Source: Candidatus Nitrosopolaris rasttigaisensis (GTDB lineage: Archaea > Thermoproteota > Nitrososphaeria > Nitrososphaerales > Nitrososphaeraceae). Taken from it: a stretch of DNA of 5,146 nucleotides. Every line of letters begins with the position of its first letter. Position 1 is the stretch's first letter. Both the position numbers and the translations under genes were made by a program. The notes under the pieces were generated by a model. It saw nothing but the letters and a program-made list of their open reading frames with translations. It searched no databases and was not told the origin of the DNA. This document shows, piece after piece, positions 1 through 4,882 of this stretch. The stretch spans positions 1-5,146 of the forward strand of contig CAKOFP010000119.1 of assembly GCA_933226995.1 (NCBI GenBank), written 5' to 3'.

Positions 1-54
1 AGATGCGACTGAATGAACCAAAAAGTAGGATTGGTTTTAATATTATTTGGATCC

Positions 55-219
55 TTATTCCGTTCCTGCAGCTGATTCGTATTCGAAACCCATAGTCCCG
101 GCCTGCTTCTTGTCTTTCAGTCTTCGATACCGATATGCACGTTCTGCAAATAGTATTGCTATCGTAATTGCGAGCGCACCGGCGGTGGCGATGTATATTC
201 CTATATCTGCCTCTGCCAT
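55..219 (-). CDS. Small single-helix membrane protein, function unknown
   Basis: This encodes a 54-residue protein. Residues 1-5 are acidic (MAEAD) and residues 6-25 form one hydrophobic helix rich in Ala and Ile. Residues 26-40 are strongly basic (ERAYRYRRLKDKK) and the tail is short and mildly acidic. By the positive-inside rule the N-terminus is outside and the basic stretch is cytoplasmic. I chose the ATG at 219 because an AT-rich TATA-like element sits about 28 bases ahead of it, giving a leaderless or nearly leaderless message. A longer reading from a GTG at 294 would add 25 residues that look less protein-like and would place the promoter inside the gene. Downstream there is only a short T5 run (minus strand, 20-24) as a possible stop signal. 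Single-helix small proteins are common in ammonia-oxidising archaea, including accessory subunits of membrane enzymes, but nothing here identifies a partner. Gene reality is likely; function is not assigned. Confidence 0.65.
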   Translation of the reverse strand: MAEADIGIYIATAGALAITIAILFAERAYRYRRLKDKKQAGTMGFEYESAAGTE

Positions 220-242
220 ATCAGACCTATATTGAAGTGGTT

Positions 243-258
243 CTATATTAATTTTTAG
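243..258 (-). promoter_or_regulatory. TATA-like promoter of the small membrane protein gene
   Basis: Read on the minus strand the stretch is CTAAAAATTAATATAG, an AT-rich box centred about 28 bases before the ATG at 219. That is the archaeal TATA-to-start-site distance, so the transcript would begin at or next to the start codon. Assigned by position and composition only. Confidence 0.4.
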
Positions 259-630
259 TAAGCGACAAGTTCTGATGTTTTGCTCAATTGACACTCCGAT
301 TCTTGTGGCCTGTCTTACTAGCTTCGCAGGGGCACATGATAATACTACTAAGTACCGAATATAACATCTCGATGCAACTATTCATCTTTTGTCTATCGAA
401 CCAGCATACGTACTAAAACAATTTCTAGGCCGTAGAAGTGCCGTAATTAAAAGCAGATTCATAGGCCTGTGTACGGGGCTGTCGAACTTGTAGTGTAGTT
501 CTGATGAATTAGTGCTATGCAATCTTGCCTGATGCTTCTTTCATATTGACAAACCTGACCGAAATATATAACTTGCAAATGTAATCTCAAATCCATTAGT
601 TGGAAAAGATATACATAGAACGCAGAAAGA

Positions 631-672
631 TGTCCGCGCATTATCATCTTATGCCCAGGTTGCGCGTGGACA
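631..672. repeat. Imperfect 10-bp inverted repeat (hairpin) in the divergent spacer
   Basis: TGTCCGCGCA (631-640) pairs with TGCGCGTGGACA (661-672): five base pairs, a two-base GT bulge on the right arm, and five more base pairs, closing a 20-base loop. The arms are GC-rich in an AT-rich spacer. The element lies about 20 bases upstream of the TATA-like box of the plus-strand gene, so it could be an operator for a dimeric regulator or the end of an unrecognised short RNA. No T-run follows, which argues against an intrinsic terminator. Confidence 0.4.
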
Positions 673-692
673 AAGCGTGAACGATCTTTGGA

Positions 693-702
693 TTTTTATA
701 TC
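693..702 (+). promoter_or_regulatory. TATA-like promoter of the jelly-roll protein gene
   Basis: TTTTTATATC resembles the thaumarchaeal TATA element and would start transcription near 723-725, leaving a leader of roughly 45 bases before the ATG at 768. A second AT-rich patch (TAAACTTATTA, 715-725) is an alternative; it would start transcription near 745 and would fit leaderless use of the GTG at 744. Confidence 0.35.
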
Positions 703-767
703 CATTAATCGACATAAACTTATTATGTTCGTCTGGATCGAATGTGCTGAGACGTAAGGCGGGACAT

Positions 768-1484
768 ATGCCATCGAGAATATATATGTATGAAGGAAGG
801 AAGAAAAGATACGTCATTGCCGCTATCGTCGCAGTACCAATAATATTAGTTGCGTTCTTTGTTGCAGAACAGCAACATCCATATAGACAGTCTAAAACGT
901 GGAATTTTGACTCTTACCCAGATAACAGTTCTATACCTAACACATTCATGCAAATCGATACAGGAGGGACGCAAGCAAAAGGAACGTGGTCTGTAAAGAC
1001 TGACGAGACGGCACCCTCTAAACCAAACGTTCTAGCTAGATTATCGAACAACAATACCGGATCGGGATATCATATGTTAATTGTAGCGGAAGGTGTCTAC
1101 AGCAACTTTGAGGCAGGTGTTAAATTTAAAATAATTTCGGGACGAGAACAACAAGTAGCAGGCTTGATCGTACGATTCCAGGACACAAATCGTTATTTTG
1201 TTTTGCAGGCTGACGCAATGAATCATAGATTTTCGTTGTGCAGAGCACAACCCGGGATTATACTATGCACGCAAGATACAGATGTTAGTATAACAGTTGG
1301 TCAATGGCATAGTATCACAGTACAGGTGGCAGGAGCAGGGGGGGAGCCAGGCATTGCAGGTTATTTGGATGGTAAGCGTCTCTTACTGAGGTATGATCAG
1401 AACTACATGGGTGGAGGGCAGATAGGCTTGTGGACTAAAGGTGATTCAACTGTCTACTTCGATGACCTTGGGGTCGCGTATTAA
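768..1484 (+). CDS. Membrane-anchored extracellular jelly-roll (LamG / GH16-like, DUF1080-type) domain protein
   Basis: This encodes about 238 residues. Numbering from the upstream GTG at 744, residues 17-22 are basic, 23-41 form one membrane helix, and 52-246 form a concanavalin-like beta-sandwich domain. Family-style signatures are the entry motif WNFDSYPDNSSIP, the WSV..DETAPSKPNVLA segment, GLIVRF.DTNRYFVLQADA, the W-H-S-I-T-V strand, YLDGKRLL, and the closing strand VYFDDLGVAY. Such domains occur in family 16-like and 3-keto-disaccharide hydrolase-like proteins and often bind carbohydrate; I see no catalytic pair to support enzymatic activity. Basic residues before the helix put the domain outside the cell. 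Cys166 and Cys175 could form a disulfide, and N61 and N103 are in N-glycosylation sequons. ATG 768 was preferred because GGCGG lies five bases upstream; GTG 744 and ATG 786 remain possible. The gene is monocistronic and divergent from the small upstream gene. The domain is fairly sure; the substrate is unknown. Confidence 0.8.
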   Translation: MPSRIYMYEGRKKRYVIAAIVAVPIILVAFFVAEQQHPYRQSKTWNFDSYPDNSSIPNTFMQIDTGGTQAKGTWSVKTDETAPSKPNVLARLSNNNTGSGYHMLIVAEGVYSNFEAGVKFKIISGREQQVAGLIVRFQDTNRYFVLQADAMNHRFSLCRAQPGIILCTQDTDVSITVGQWHSITVQVAGAGGEPGIAGYLDGKRLLLRYDQNYMGGGQIGLWTKGDSTVYFDDLGVAY

Positions 1485-1786
1485 AGTTTACATTGCACCT
1501 TTATCCAAATTTAATTATAATACATTTCATGATTCGAACAGTACATCCGTTCAAGATAATTATGTTTCATGTATTGTGTGGCCCTATTCTTCATCCTCGA
1601 ATCCGGTAAGTCATAACTATCTGTCCAACAGGAACAATAGCTGAATCTAATTTCATCCTTTTTAGTTAAGCGCCAAGGACTCTAACGACCTATTGATTTT
1701 CCAAATTAGCATAGTATCATAAAAGACGGATTATATTATAATAAACTTTTTATAATCACTTCGAATGGATTGCTTGTAACATATCC
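1485..1786. other. AT-rich spacer between the jelly-roll gene and amt, 302 bases
   Basis: The spacer contains no convincing gene. A reading frame starting at a GTG inside the previous gene (1441-1644) runs into it, but it is low-complexity Ser/Asn-rich translation of AT-rich DNA. A T5 run at 1659-1663 may help end the upstream transcript. The last 60 bases carry the amt promoter. A motif resembling a tRNA T-loop (GTTCGAATC, minus strand near 1532-1540) lacks a matching stem and acceptor arm. Confidence 0.45.
1731..1755 (+). promoter_or_regulatory. Promoter of amt (TATA-like box)
   Basis: TTTTTATAA at 1747-1755 sits about 36 bases before the ATG at 1787, predicting transcription from about 1777 and a leader near ten bases. 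The preceding ATAAAC (1741-1746) is in the place of the factor B element. A second AT block (TTATATTATAATA, 1731-1743) just upstream could be an alternative TATA box. No Shine-Dalgarno site precedes the start, consistent with near-leaderless translation. Confidence 0.5.
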
Positions 1787-3277
1787 ATGTCGTTGAATTT
1801 GTTGTCATTACCGTTTGAAAAGCAAAAATGGAAATTCTTATTTATCGTAACTGGTCTAGTAGTGGGAACCTCAGGGCTTATTGCTATCGGTGAACATAAC
1901 GCCTTCGGCCAGTTCGGTCCGATCAATAAGCTGGCTAACCCGGCAACAACACCCGAATTTCATTGTAATAAAGCATTGACGCCTCCTGGCAATGGTACTT
2001 ATGGTCCGTGTATAGATCCTGGGGATACCACCTTCATGTATACTGCTGCATCCTTCGTTATGATAATGACTCCGGGTGGTGTGGGATTCCTGTATGGTGG
2101 ATTAACCAGGAGAAAAAATGCGTTAACTGTGATATTGCAGAACTTTTTGGTATATGCTATTGTTAGTATTCAATGGGTAGTTTATGGATATTCTATAATG
2201 TTTGGACCAGATGCAACAGGTTCCGGTTTCATTGGTAATTTAGACTGGGTTGGACTGAATAACGTTTTTGCTAATGCACCTGCAGATGTCTACGCGCCGA
2301 GCATTCCGCATTTGGGATATGTGATGTTCCAGCTAATGTTCGCAGCGATCACGCCCGCGTTGGCTATAGCAGGATATGCAGATCGGCTCAAAATGAGCGC
2401 CTTCCTGATACAGGTTGTGCTGTGGACTACATTTGTTTATGACTTTGCAGGACATTGGAATTGGTCGCTGGGAAGTCAAGGAACACATTCAGGTTGGCTA
2501 GCTGCCCTTGGTGCAGAAGATTTCGCTGGAGGAACAGTTATCCACATTACTTCAGGGTTTGCAGGATTGGTAACGGCTATGTTTCTAGGAAGGCGATTGG
2601 GTTATGGTAAGGCCCCTATGGAGCCGCATTCGATTCCACTGGTGATACTAGGTACTACTTTGCTATGGTTCGGCTGGTTCGGTTTCAACCCCGGAAGCTC
2701 TGGAGCTGCAGGATTCTTATCGACCCAGGCATTCCAGAATACAAATATAGCGACTGCTGTCGCGGCCATGTGGTGGCTGTTCCTTAGTTGGGCCCATACT
2801 GGAAAGACAAGCGCAGTAGGTGCTTGTTCTGGCGCAGTAGCGGGCTTAGTAGCGATTACGCCGGCGTCCGGTTTCATCGGCGTGTATGCCTCAATTATTG
2901 TGGGATTTGCCTGTGCAACCGTATGCTTCTACTGCTTAATACTAAAGAATAGAAGAAAGATTGATGATGCACTAGATACATGGCCCGTTCACGGAATGGG
3001 TGGTGTAGTAGGGGCCCTACTAACTGGAGCATTTAGCGAGACACGCGTCAATCCAGCTGGACACAATGGGTTATTCTTTGGAAACCCGATGCAGGAAGTT
3101 ATCAATGCCACAGGAGCAGCGGCCGCTGCAGCATGGTCTTTTGGAATAACATTTGTAATATGGAAGGTAATGGATTGGGTTTGGCCTGGCGGCGTTAGAG
3201 TAACCCCAAGAGAAGAAGAGATTGGGTTGGACTTGGCACAGGTAGGAGAGAGGGCGTACAGCGAATCAGTCTCGTAA
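1787..3277 (+). CDS. amt: Ammonium transporter, Amt/MEP/Rh family
   Basis: This 496-residue membrane channel conducts ammonium across the cytoplasmic membrane; Amt proteins work as trimers. Residues 16-35 form a leader-like helix with possible cleavage near 41, followed by an outer segment (42-80) and eleven membrane helices between about 82 and 465. Matches to E. coli AmtB, by motif, are F181 and F185 (F103, F107), D245 and H253 (D160, H168) in the family signature EDFAGGTVIH, W297, F300 and S304 (W212, F215, S219) in WFGWFGFNPGSS, and H402 (H318) in PVHGMGGVVG. The twin-histidine pore and Phe gate are thus intact. Outer-segment Cys60 and Cys75 may pair. The cytoplasmic tail (471-496) keeps the EEEIGLDLAQ.GERAY block that contacts PII (GlnK) proteins in relatives, but Val486 stands where His is usual. 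The frame ends TAA TAG. It has its own promoter and poly-T terminator, so it is probably transcribed alone. Whether it is the low- or high-affinity archaeal paralogue cannot be told from this alone. Confidence 0.97.
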   Translation: MSLNLLSLPFEKQKWKFLFIVTGLVVGTSGLIAIGEHNAFGQFGPINKLANPATTPEFHCNKALTPPGNGTYGPCIDPGDTTFMYTAASFVMIMTPGGVGFLYGGLTRRKNALTVILQNFLVYAIVSIQWVVYGYSIMFGPDATGSGFIGNLDWVGLNNVFANAPADVYAPSIPHLGYVMFQLMFAAITPALAIAGYADRLKMSAFLIQVVLWTTFVYDFAGHWNWSLGSQGTHSGWLAALGAEDFAGGTVIHITSGFAGLVTAMFLGRRLGYGKAPMEPHSIPLVILGTTLLWFGWFGFNPGSSGAAGFLSTQAFQNTNIATAVAAMWWLFLSWAHTGKTSAVGACSGAVAGLVAITPASGFIGVYASIIVGFACATVCFYCLILKNRRKIDDALDTWPVHGMGGVVGALLTGAFSETRVNPAGHNGLFFGNPMQEVINATGAAAAAAWSFGITFVIWKVMDWVWPGGVRVTPREEEIGLDLAQVGERAYSESVS

Positions 3278-3298
3278 TAGATATCAACAACCAGCACC

Positions 3299-3312
3299 TT
3301 TTTTTCTCTTTC
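3299..3312 (+). terminator. Poly-T terminator after amt
   Basis: A run of seven T followed by CTCTTTC lies 22 bases after the amt stop codon. Archaeal RNA polymerase terminates on T-rich non-template tracts without needing a hairpin, and the position fits the end of the amt transcript. Confidence 0.6.
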
Positions 3313-3388
3313 ATTTGGTTTCAATAATCTCCTAAGGCAAAAATGCAAAAGAATGTTTGTTACGACAGCGTAATTATTCTTATTTAGA

Positions 3389-3403
3389 TTTTTCTTTTCT
3401 TTT
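3389..3403 (+). terminator. Second T-rich tract downstream of amt (possible back-up terminator)
   Basis: TTTTTCTTTTCTTTT about 110 bases beyond the amt stop is a second pyrimidine tract of terminator type. It could catch read-through from amt. Assigned by composition only. Confidence 0.35.
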
Positions 3404-3472
3404 GAACCTCCAATGGCACCCTGATTTGCGTTGCTTGAAGATTATTTCAAAAATAGGAAAGGAATGTCAGTC

Positions 3473-3503
3473 CTCGAGATTCTGCAGCGAGAAGAATCGT
3501 GAG
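3473..3503. repeat. Interrupted hairpin in the post-amt spacer
   Basis: CTCG-a-GATTCT (3473-3483) pairs with AGAATC-g-TGAG (3493-3503): six base pairs around a nine-base loop, an A.G mismatch, then four more pairs including one G.T. A competing pairing, GAGATT (3476-3481) with AATCTC (3506-3511), is also possible. Function unknown. Confidence 0.3.
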
Positions 3504-3554
3504 AAAATCTCTGAACCCCGTACTTGGCCCTAAATATTAAACCAGAATTCATAT

Positions 3555-3638
3555 GATTTTTTTGATTTTGATGAGATCATGGCAATCGTGCATGACACTC
3601 GTATTACAAAAATACCTCATACATACTTCAAAAAAATC
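3555..3638. repeat. Perfect 11-bp inverted repeat enclosing nested stems (candidate structured RNA)
   Basis: GATTTTTTTGA (3555-3565) and TCAAAAAAATC (3628-3638) are perfectly complementary. Inside them ATGAG (3571-3575) pairs with CTCAT (3616-3620), and within that lie two small hairpins: TCATG (3577-3581) with CATGA (3591-3595), and GTATT (3601-3605) with AATAC (3611-3615). Together this folds as a three-way junction of about 84 bases. The arms are low-complexity, so chance pairing is a real alternative. The element ends about 100 bases before the next gene. Confidence 0.35.
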
Positions 3639-3710
3639 AAATCTTCAAGGATATGTTAATTTCTATTTGTGCGGGGAAGATATGTTGACTGAGCCAGTAC
3701 GAGAAAACAG

Positions 3711-3717
3711 TTAAAAG
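3711..3717 (+). promoter_or_regulatory. TATA-like box ahead of the small membrane protein gene
   Basis: TTAAAAG is centred about 26 bases before the TTG at 3740, the distance expected between an archaeal TATA box and a leaderless start. The match is weak and rests on position. Confidence 0.25.
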
Positions 3718-3739
3718 AACCCATAATGCCCTTTCATCG

Positions 3740-3934
3740 TTGGCAGATAGGTGGGTGGTATTTGTAATCTCTGAATTCGTTAGCGCAGCAATCGGATTTG
3801 CGTGGGGTCTCTATACTCGCTCGATTTTATTTTTGTTTATTGGCGGTTTTTTCTTCAGTCTGGGAGTGTTTGCTGCAACAAGGCTGGGATATGACAGGTG
3901 GAGAGCAAAGAAGAAACCCAGGCGACGGAAGTAA
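3740..3934 (+). CDS. Small two-helix membrane protein with polybasic C-terminus, function unknown
   Basis: This encodes a 64-residue protein. Residues about 5-25 and 28-47 are two hydrophobic helices joined by a short turn (YTRS), and residues 48-64 are very basic (RLGYDRWRAKKKPRRRK). With both ends inside, the tail would face the cytoplasm, where it could touch anionic lipid, nucleic acid or a partner protein. The start is TTG, since no ATG is in frame. The frame stays open upstream to 3689 without a usual start, and a GTG at 3755 would give a protein five residues shorter. TTAAAAG (3711-3717) lies about 26 bases ahead of the TTG, so leaderless translation is possible. The Cas4-like gene follows on the same strand 90 bases later with no clear promoter of its own, suggesting one transcript. 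I do not recognise the family. Confidence 0.6.
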   Translation: MADRWVVFVISEFVSAAIGFAWGLYTRSILFLFIGGFFFSLGVFAATRLGYDRWRAKKKPRRRK

Positions 3935-3935
3935 G

Positions 3936-3985
3936 ATTAGATAGTCAAAGTTTCGATTTGAACTTTGGGGTTTGGGTAATCTAAT
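3936..3985 (+). repeat. Nested stem-loop between the membrane protein and Cas4-like genes
   Basis: Outer arms ATTAGAT (3936-3942) and ATCTAAT (3979-3985) pair perfectly over seven bases. Inner arms CAAAGTT (3946-3952) and AACTTTG (3961-3967) pair perfectly over seven bases around an eight-base loop. The structure begins one base after the stop codon of the upstream gene and ends 39 bases before the next ATG. No T-run follows, so it is unlikely to be a simple terminator. It could be a processing or attenuation structure in a shared transcript, or an operator. Confidence 0.45.
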
Positions 3986-4024
3986 TGCCATTGCACTTCA
4001 GCTGAGGAAGATTCTAATTTACAA

Positions 4025-4861
4025 ATGGCTGGCTTATTCACAGGCGTCACGGTTCACTTAGTATCACAAAAATTGCACGGATCTGTAGAAAAACTTTTAT
4101 CGTTGCAGCTCGGATTTGGTATGAAACTACCCGGCATGGAAGAACAGATCATACAAAAGGTCAAGGAAAAAATAAAGGTAGGAGTCGAAAAGTACAGGGC
4201 TGCAAGTGATGCGCCCGCTAAAGTTGATGTTTATGATGTAATAGAAGAGGTTTTCGCCGATCTCAATCCCAACTTGGGCGATGAGAGTAAGATATCTGTC
4301 GAAGAAGCAAGCGGGTGCCTTAGACGTGGATACCTTGACAGGAAAGAGCCAGCAGAACGTACACACAAGCAGATGATATCTGCTCTAATGGAAAAGGGAG
4401 CGCTGAGCGTCCTAGAGAGACCGGTGGAAGGCATGGTTGAAGGTGGTTCTAATGTCAAGTTAGTTGGACGCGCGGATAGGGTAGAAGATGATGTAGTGAT
4501 GATATTTCGAAGAATCTCAGAGTTACCAGAGATCCCGTACGCAGAGCATTTCATACAGTTGAATTCGTATTTGCATATTTTCAATAAGGAAGAGGGGGTG
4601 ATAATTTATTTTGATAACGAGGGTAATGAGGTGGAGTTTATACTTCCTAAGAGTGAAAAGCTGTTCAAAGAAACGTTGAGACGAGCGCGCATTCTTAACA
4701 CGTTGTTAAGAAACAACATAACCCCAGCTATTGAGCCTTCACCAAGGTGCAACGATTGTCCACACAACGAGAAATGCTACTATTCATCTGAGGATAAGCA
4801 AAAATGGGGGTTGTGGGCTCGTGGAAAATGGCGCGAGTTAAAGCCGAAACCCTTCCTTTAA
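4025..4861 (+). CDS. Cas4-like PD-(D/E)XK-fold iron-sulfur protein, probably catalytically inactive
   Basis: This encodes 278 residues. The C-terminal two thirds resemble the Cas4 / RecB-type nuclease fold: Cys98 in SGCLRRGYL, His114 in ERTHKQM, the first metal motif G-R-A-D151, the Q-x3-Y motif Q178LNSY182, and a closing cluster Cys242-x2-Cys245-x5-Cys251. With Cys98 this makes the four cysteines expected to hold a [4Fe-4S] cluster. Active Cas4 nucleases are metal-dependent DNA exonucleases with an Asp/Glu-x-Lys motif about ten residues after the first Asp. Here that stretch is VVMIFRRIS, with no acid or lysine, so cleavage is doubtful and a DNA-binding or structural role is more likely. Residues 36-60 form a charged helix; residues 1-35 are mildly hydrophobic, and ATG 4121 (Met33) is an alternative start. 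No cas1, cas2 or CRISPR array is nearby, so this is a solo Cas4-like protein. Fold assignment is fairly sure; function is not. Confidence 0.8.
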   Translation: MAGLFTGVTVHLVSQKLHGSVEKLLSLQLGFGMKLPGMEEQIIQKVKEKIKVGVEKYRAASDAPAKVDVYDVIEEVFADLNPNLGDESKISVEEASGCLRRGYLDRKEPAERTHKQMISALMEKGALSVLERPVEGMVEGGSNVKLVGRADRVEDDVVMIFRRISELPEIPYAEHFIQLNSYLHIFNKEEGVIIYFDNEGNEVEFILPKSEKLFKETLRRARILNTLLRNNITPAIEPSPRCNDCPHNEKCYYSSEDKQKWGLWARGKWRELKPKPFL

Positions 4862-4882
4862 ACTATTAGGTACGCTCAGTAT

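Larger units (their letters stand above)
220..743. other. Divergent intergenic region, 524 bases
   Basis: This spacer separates two genes that point away from each other. It holds a promoter for each (243-258 minus, 693-702 plus) and one imperfect hairpin (631-672). A 62-codon minus-strand reading frame at 459-647 has no promoter, no sensible start context and an amino-acid mix typical of random translation, so it is not called. I looked for tRNA arms and for C/D-box snoRNA-like motifs and found none that hold together. From about 300 to 620 I see nothing supportable. Confidence 0.5.
3278..3739. other. Long spacer after amt, 462 bases, with possible structured RNA
   Basis: I see no credible protein gene on either strand here; a minus-strand frame at 2989-3348 is a shadow of the amt 3' end. 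Besides the two T-tracts the spacer has a hairpin at 3473-3503, a multi-stem region at 3555-3638 with a TATA-like box just before it (TAAATATTAA, 3531-3540), and a distant 10-bp inverted repeat (CTTGAAGATT, 3434-3443, with AATCTTCAAG, 3640-3649). The concentration of complementarity makes a small RNA or a leader structure possible, but no known RNA family is recognised. Confidence 0.4.

Noticed and set aside
501..558. C/D-box sRNA-like motifs (CTGATGA at 501, CTGA at 529 and 555)
   Set aside because: The C box has the wrong first base, the first guide spacing is about 21 rather than about 12 bases, and the inner D' and C' boxes would overlap.
459..647. 62-codon minus-strand reading frame in the divergent spacer
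   Set aside because: It has no promoter or start context, random-looking amino-acid content, and runs into the hairpin region; it reads as chance.
1528..1545. tRNA T-loop-like string GTTCGAATC on the minus strand
   Set aside because: The flanks do not form a T stem and there is no acceptor, anticodon or D arm.
1441..1644. Reading frame overlapping the end of the jelly-roll gene
   Set aside because: It starts at a GTG inside a real gene and is a Ser/Asn-rich translation of AT-rich spacer. The jelly-roll domain ends naturally at its own stop, so no frameshift is needed.
2602..2877. Minus-strand reading frame inside amt
   Set aside because: It is a shadow of the strongly conserved transporter on the other strand.
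2989..3348. Minus-strand reading frame over the amt 3' end and terminator
   Set aside because: It is a shadow of amt that would begin upstream of the poly-T terminator region; no promoter and no recognisable domain.
3434..3649. Distant 10-bp inverted repeat (CTTGAAGATT with AATCTTCAAG) as mobile-element ends
   Set aside because: The enclosed 200 bases hold no transposase, there are no flanking target duplications, and a 10-bp match over this distance in AT-rich DNA can arise by chance.
3998..4005. TCAGCTGA palindrome upstream of the Cas4-like gene
   Set aside because: An 8-bp palindrome alone is too short to call an operator, and no second copy is seen nearby.
4127..4584. Two minus-strand reading frames inside the Cas4-like gene
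   Set aside because: Both are shadows of the plus-strand gene, whose conserved motifs fix the coding frame.
4025..4861. CRISPR-Cas locus suggested by the Cas4-like gene
   Set aside because: There is no repeat-spacer array and no cas1, cas2 or effector gene, and the nuclease motif is degenerate; solo Cas4-like proteins occur outside CRISPR systems.
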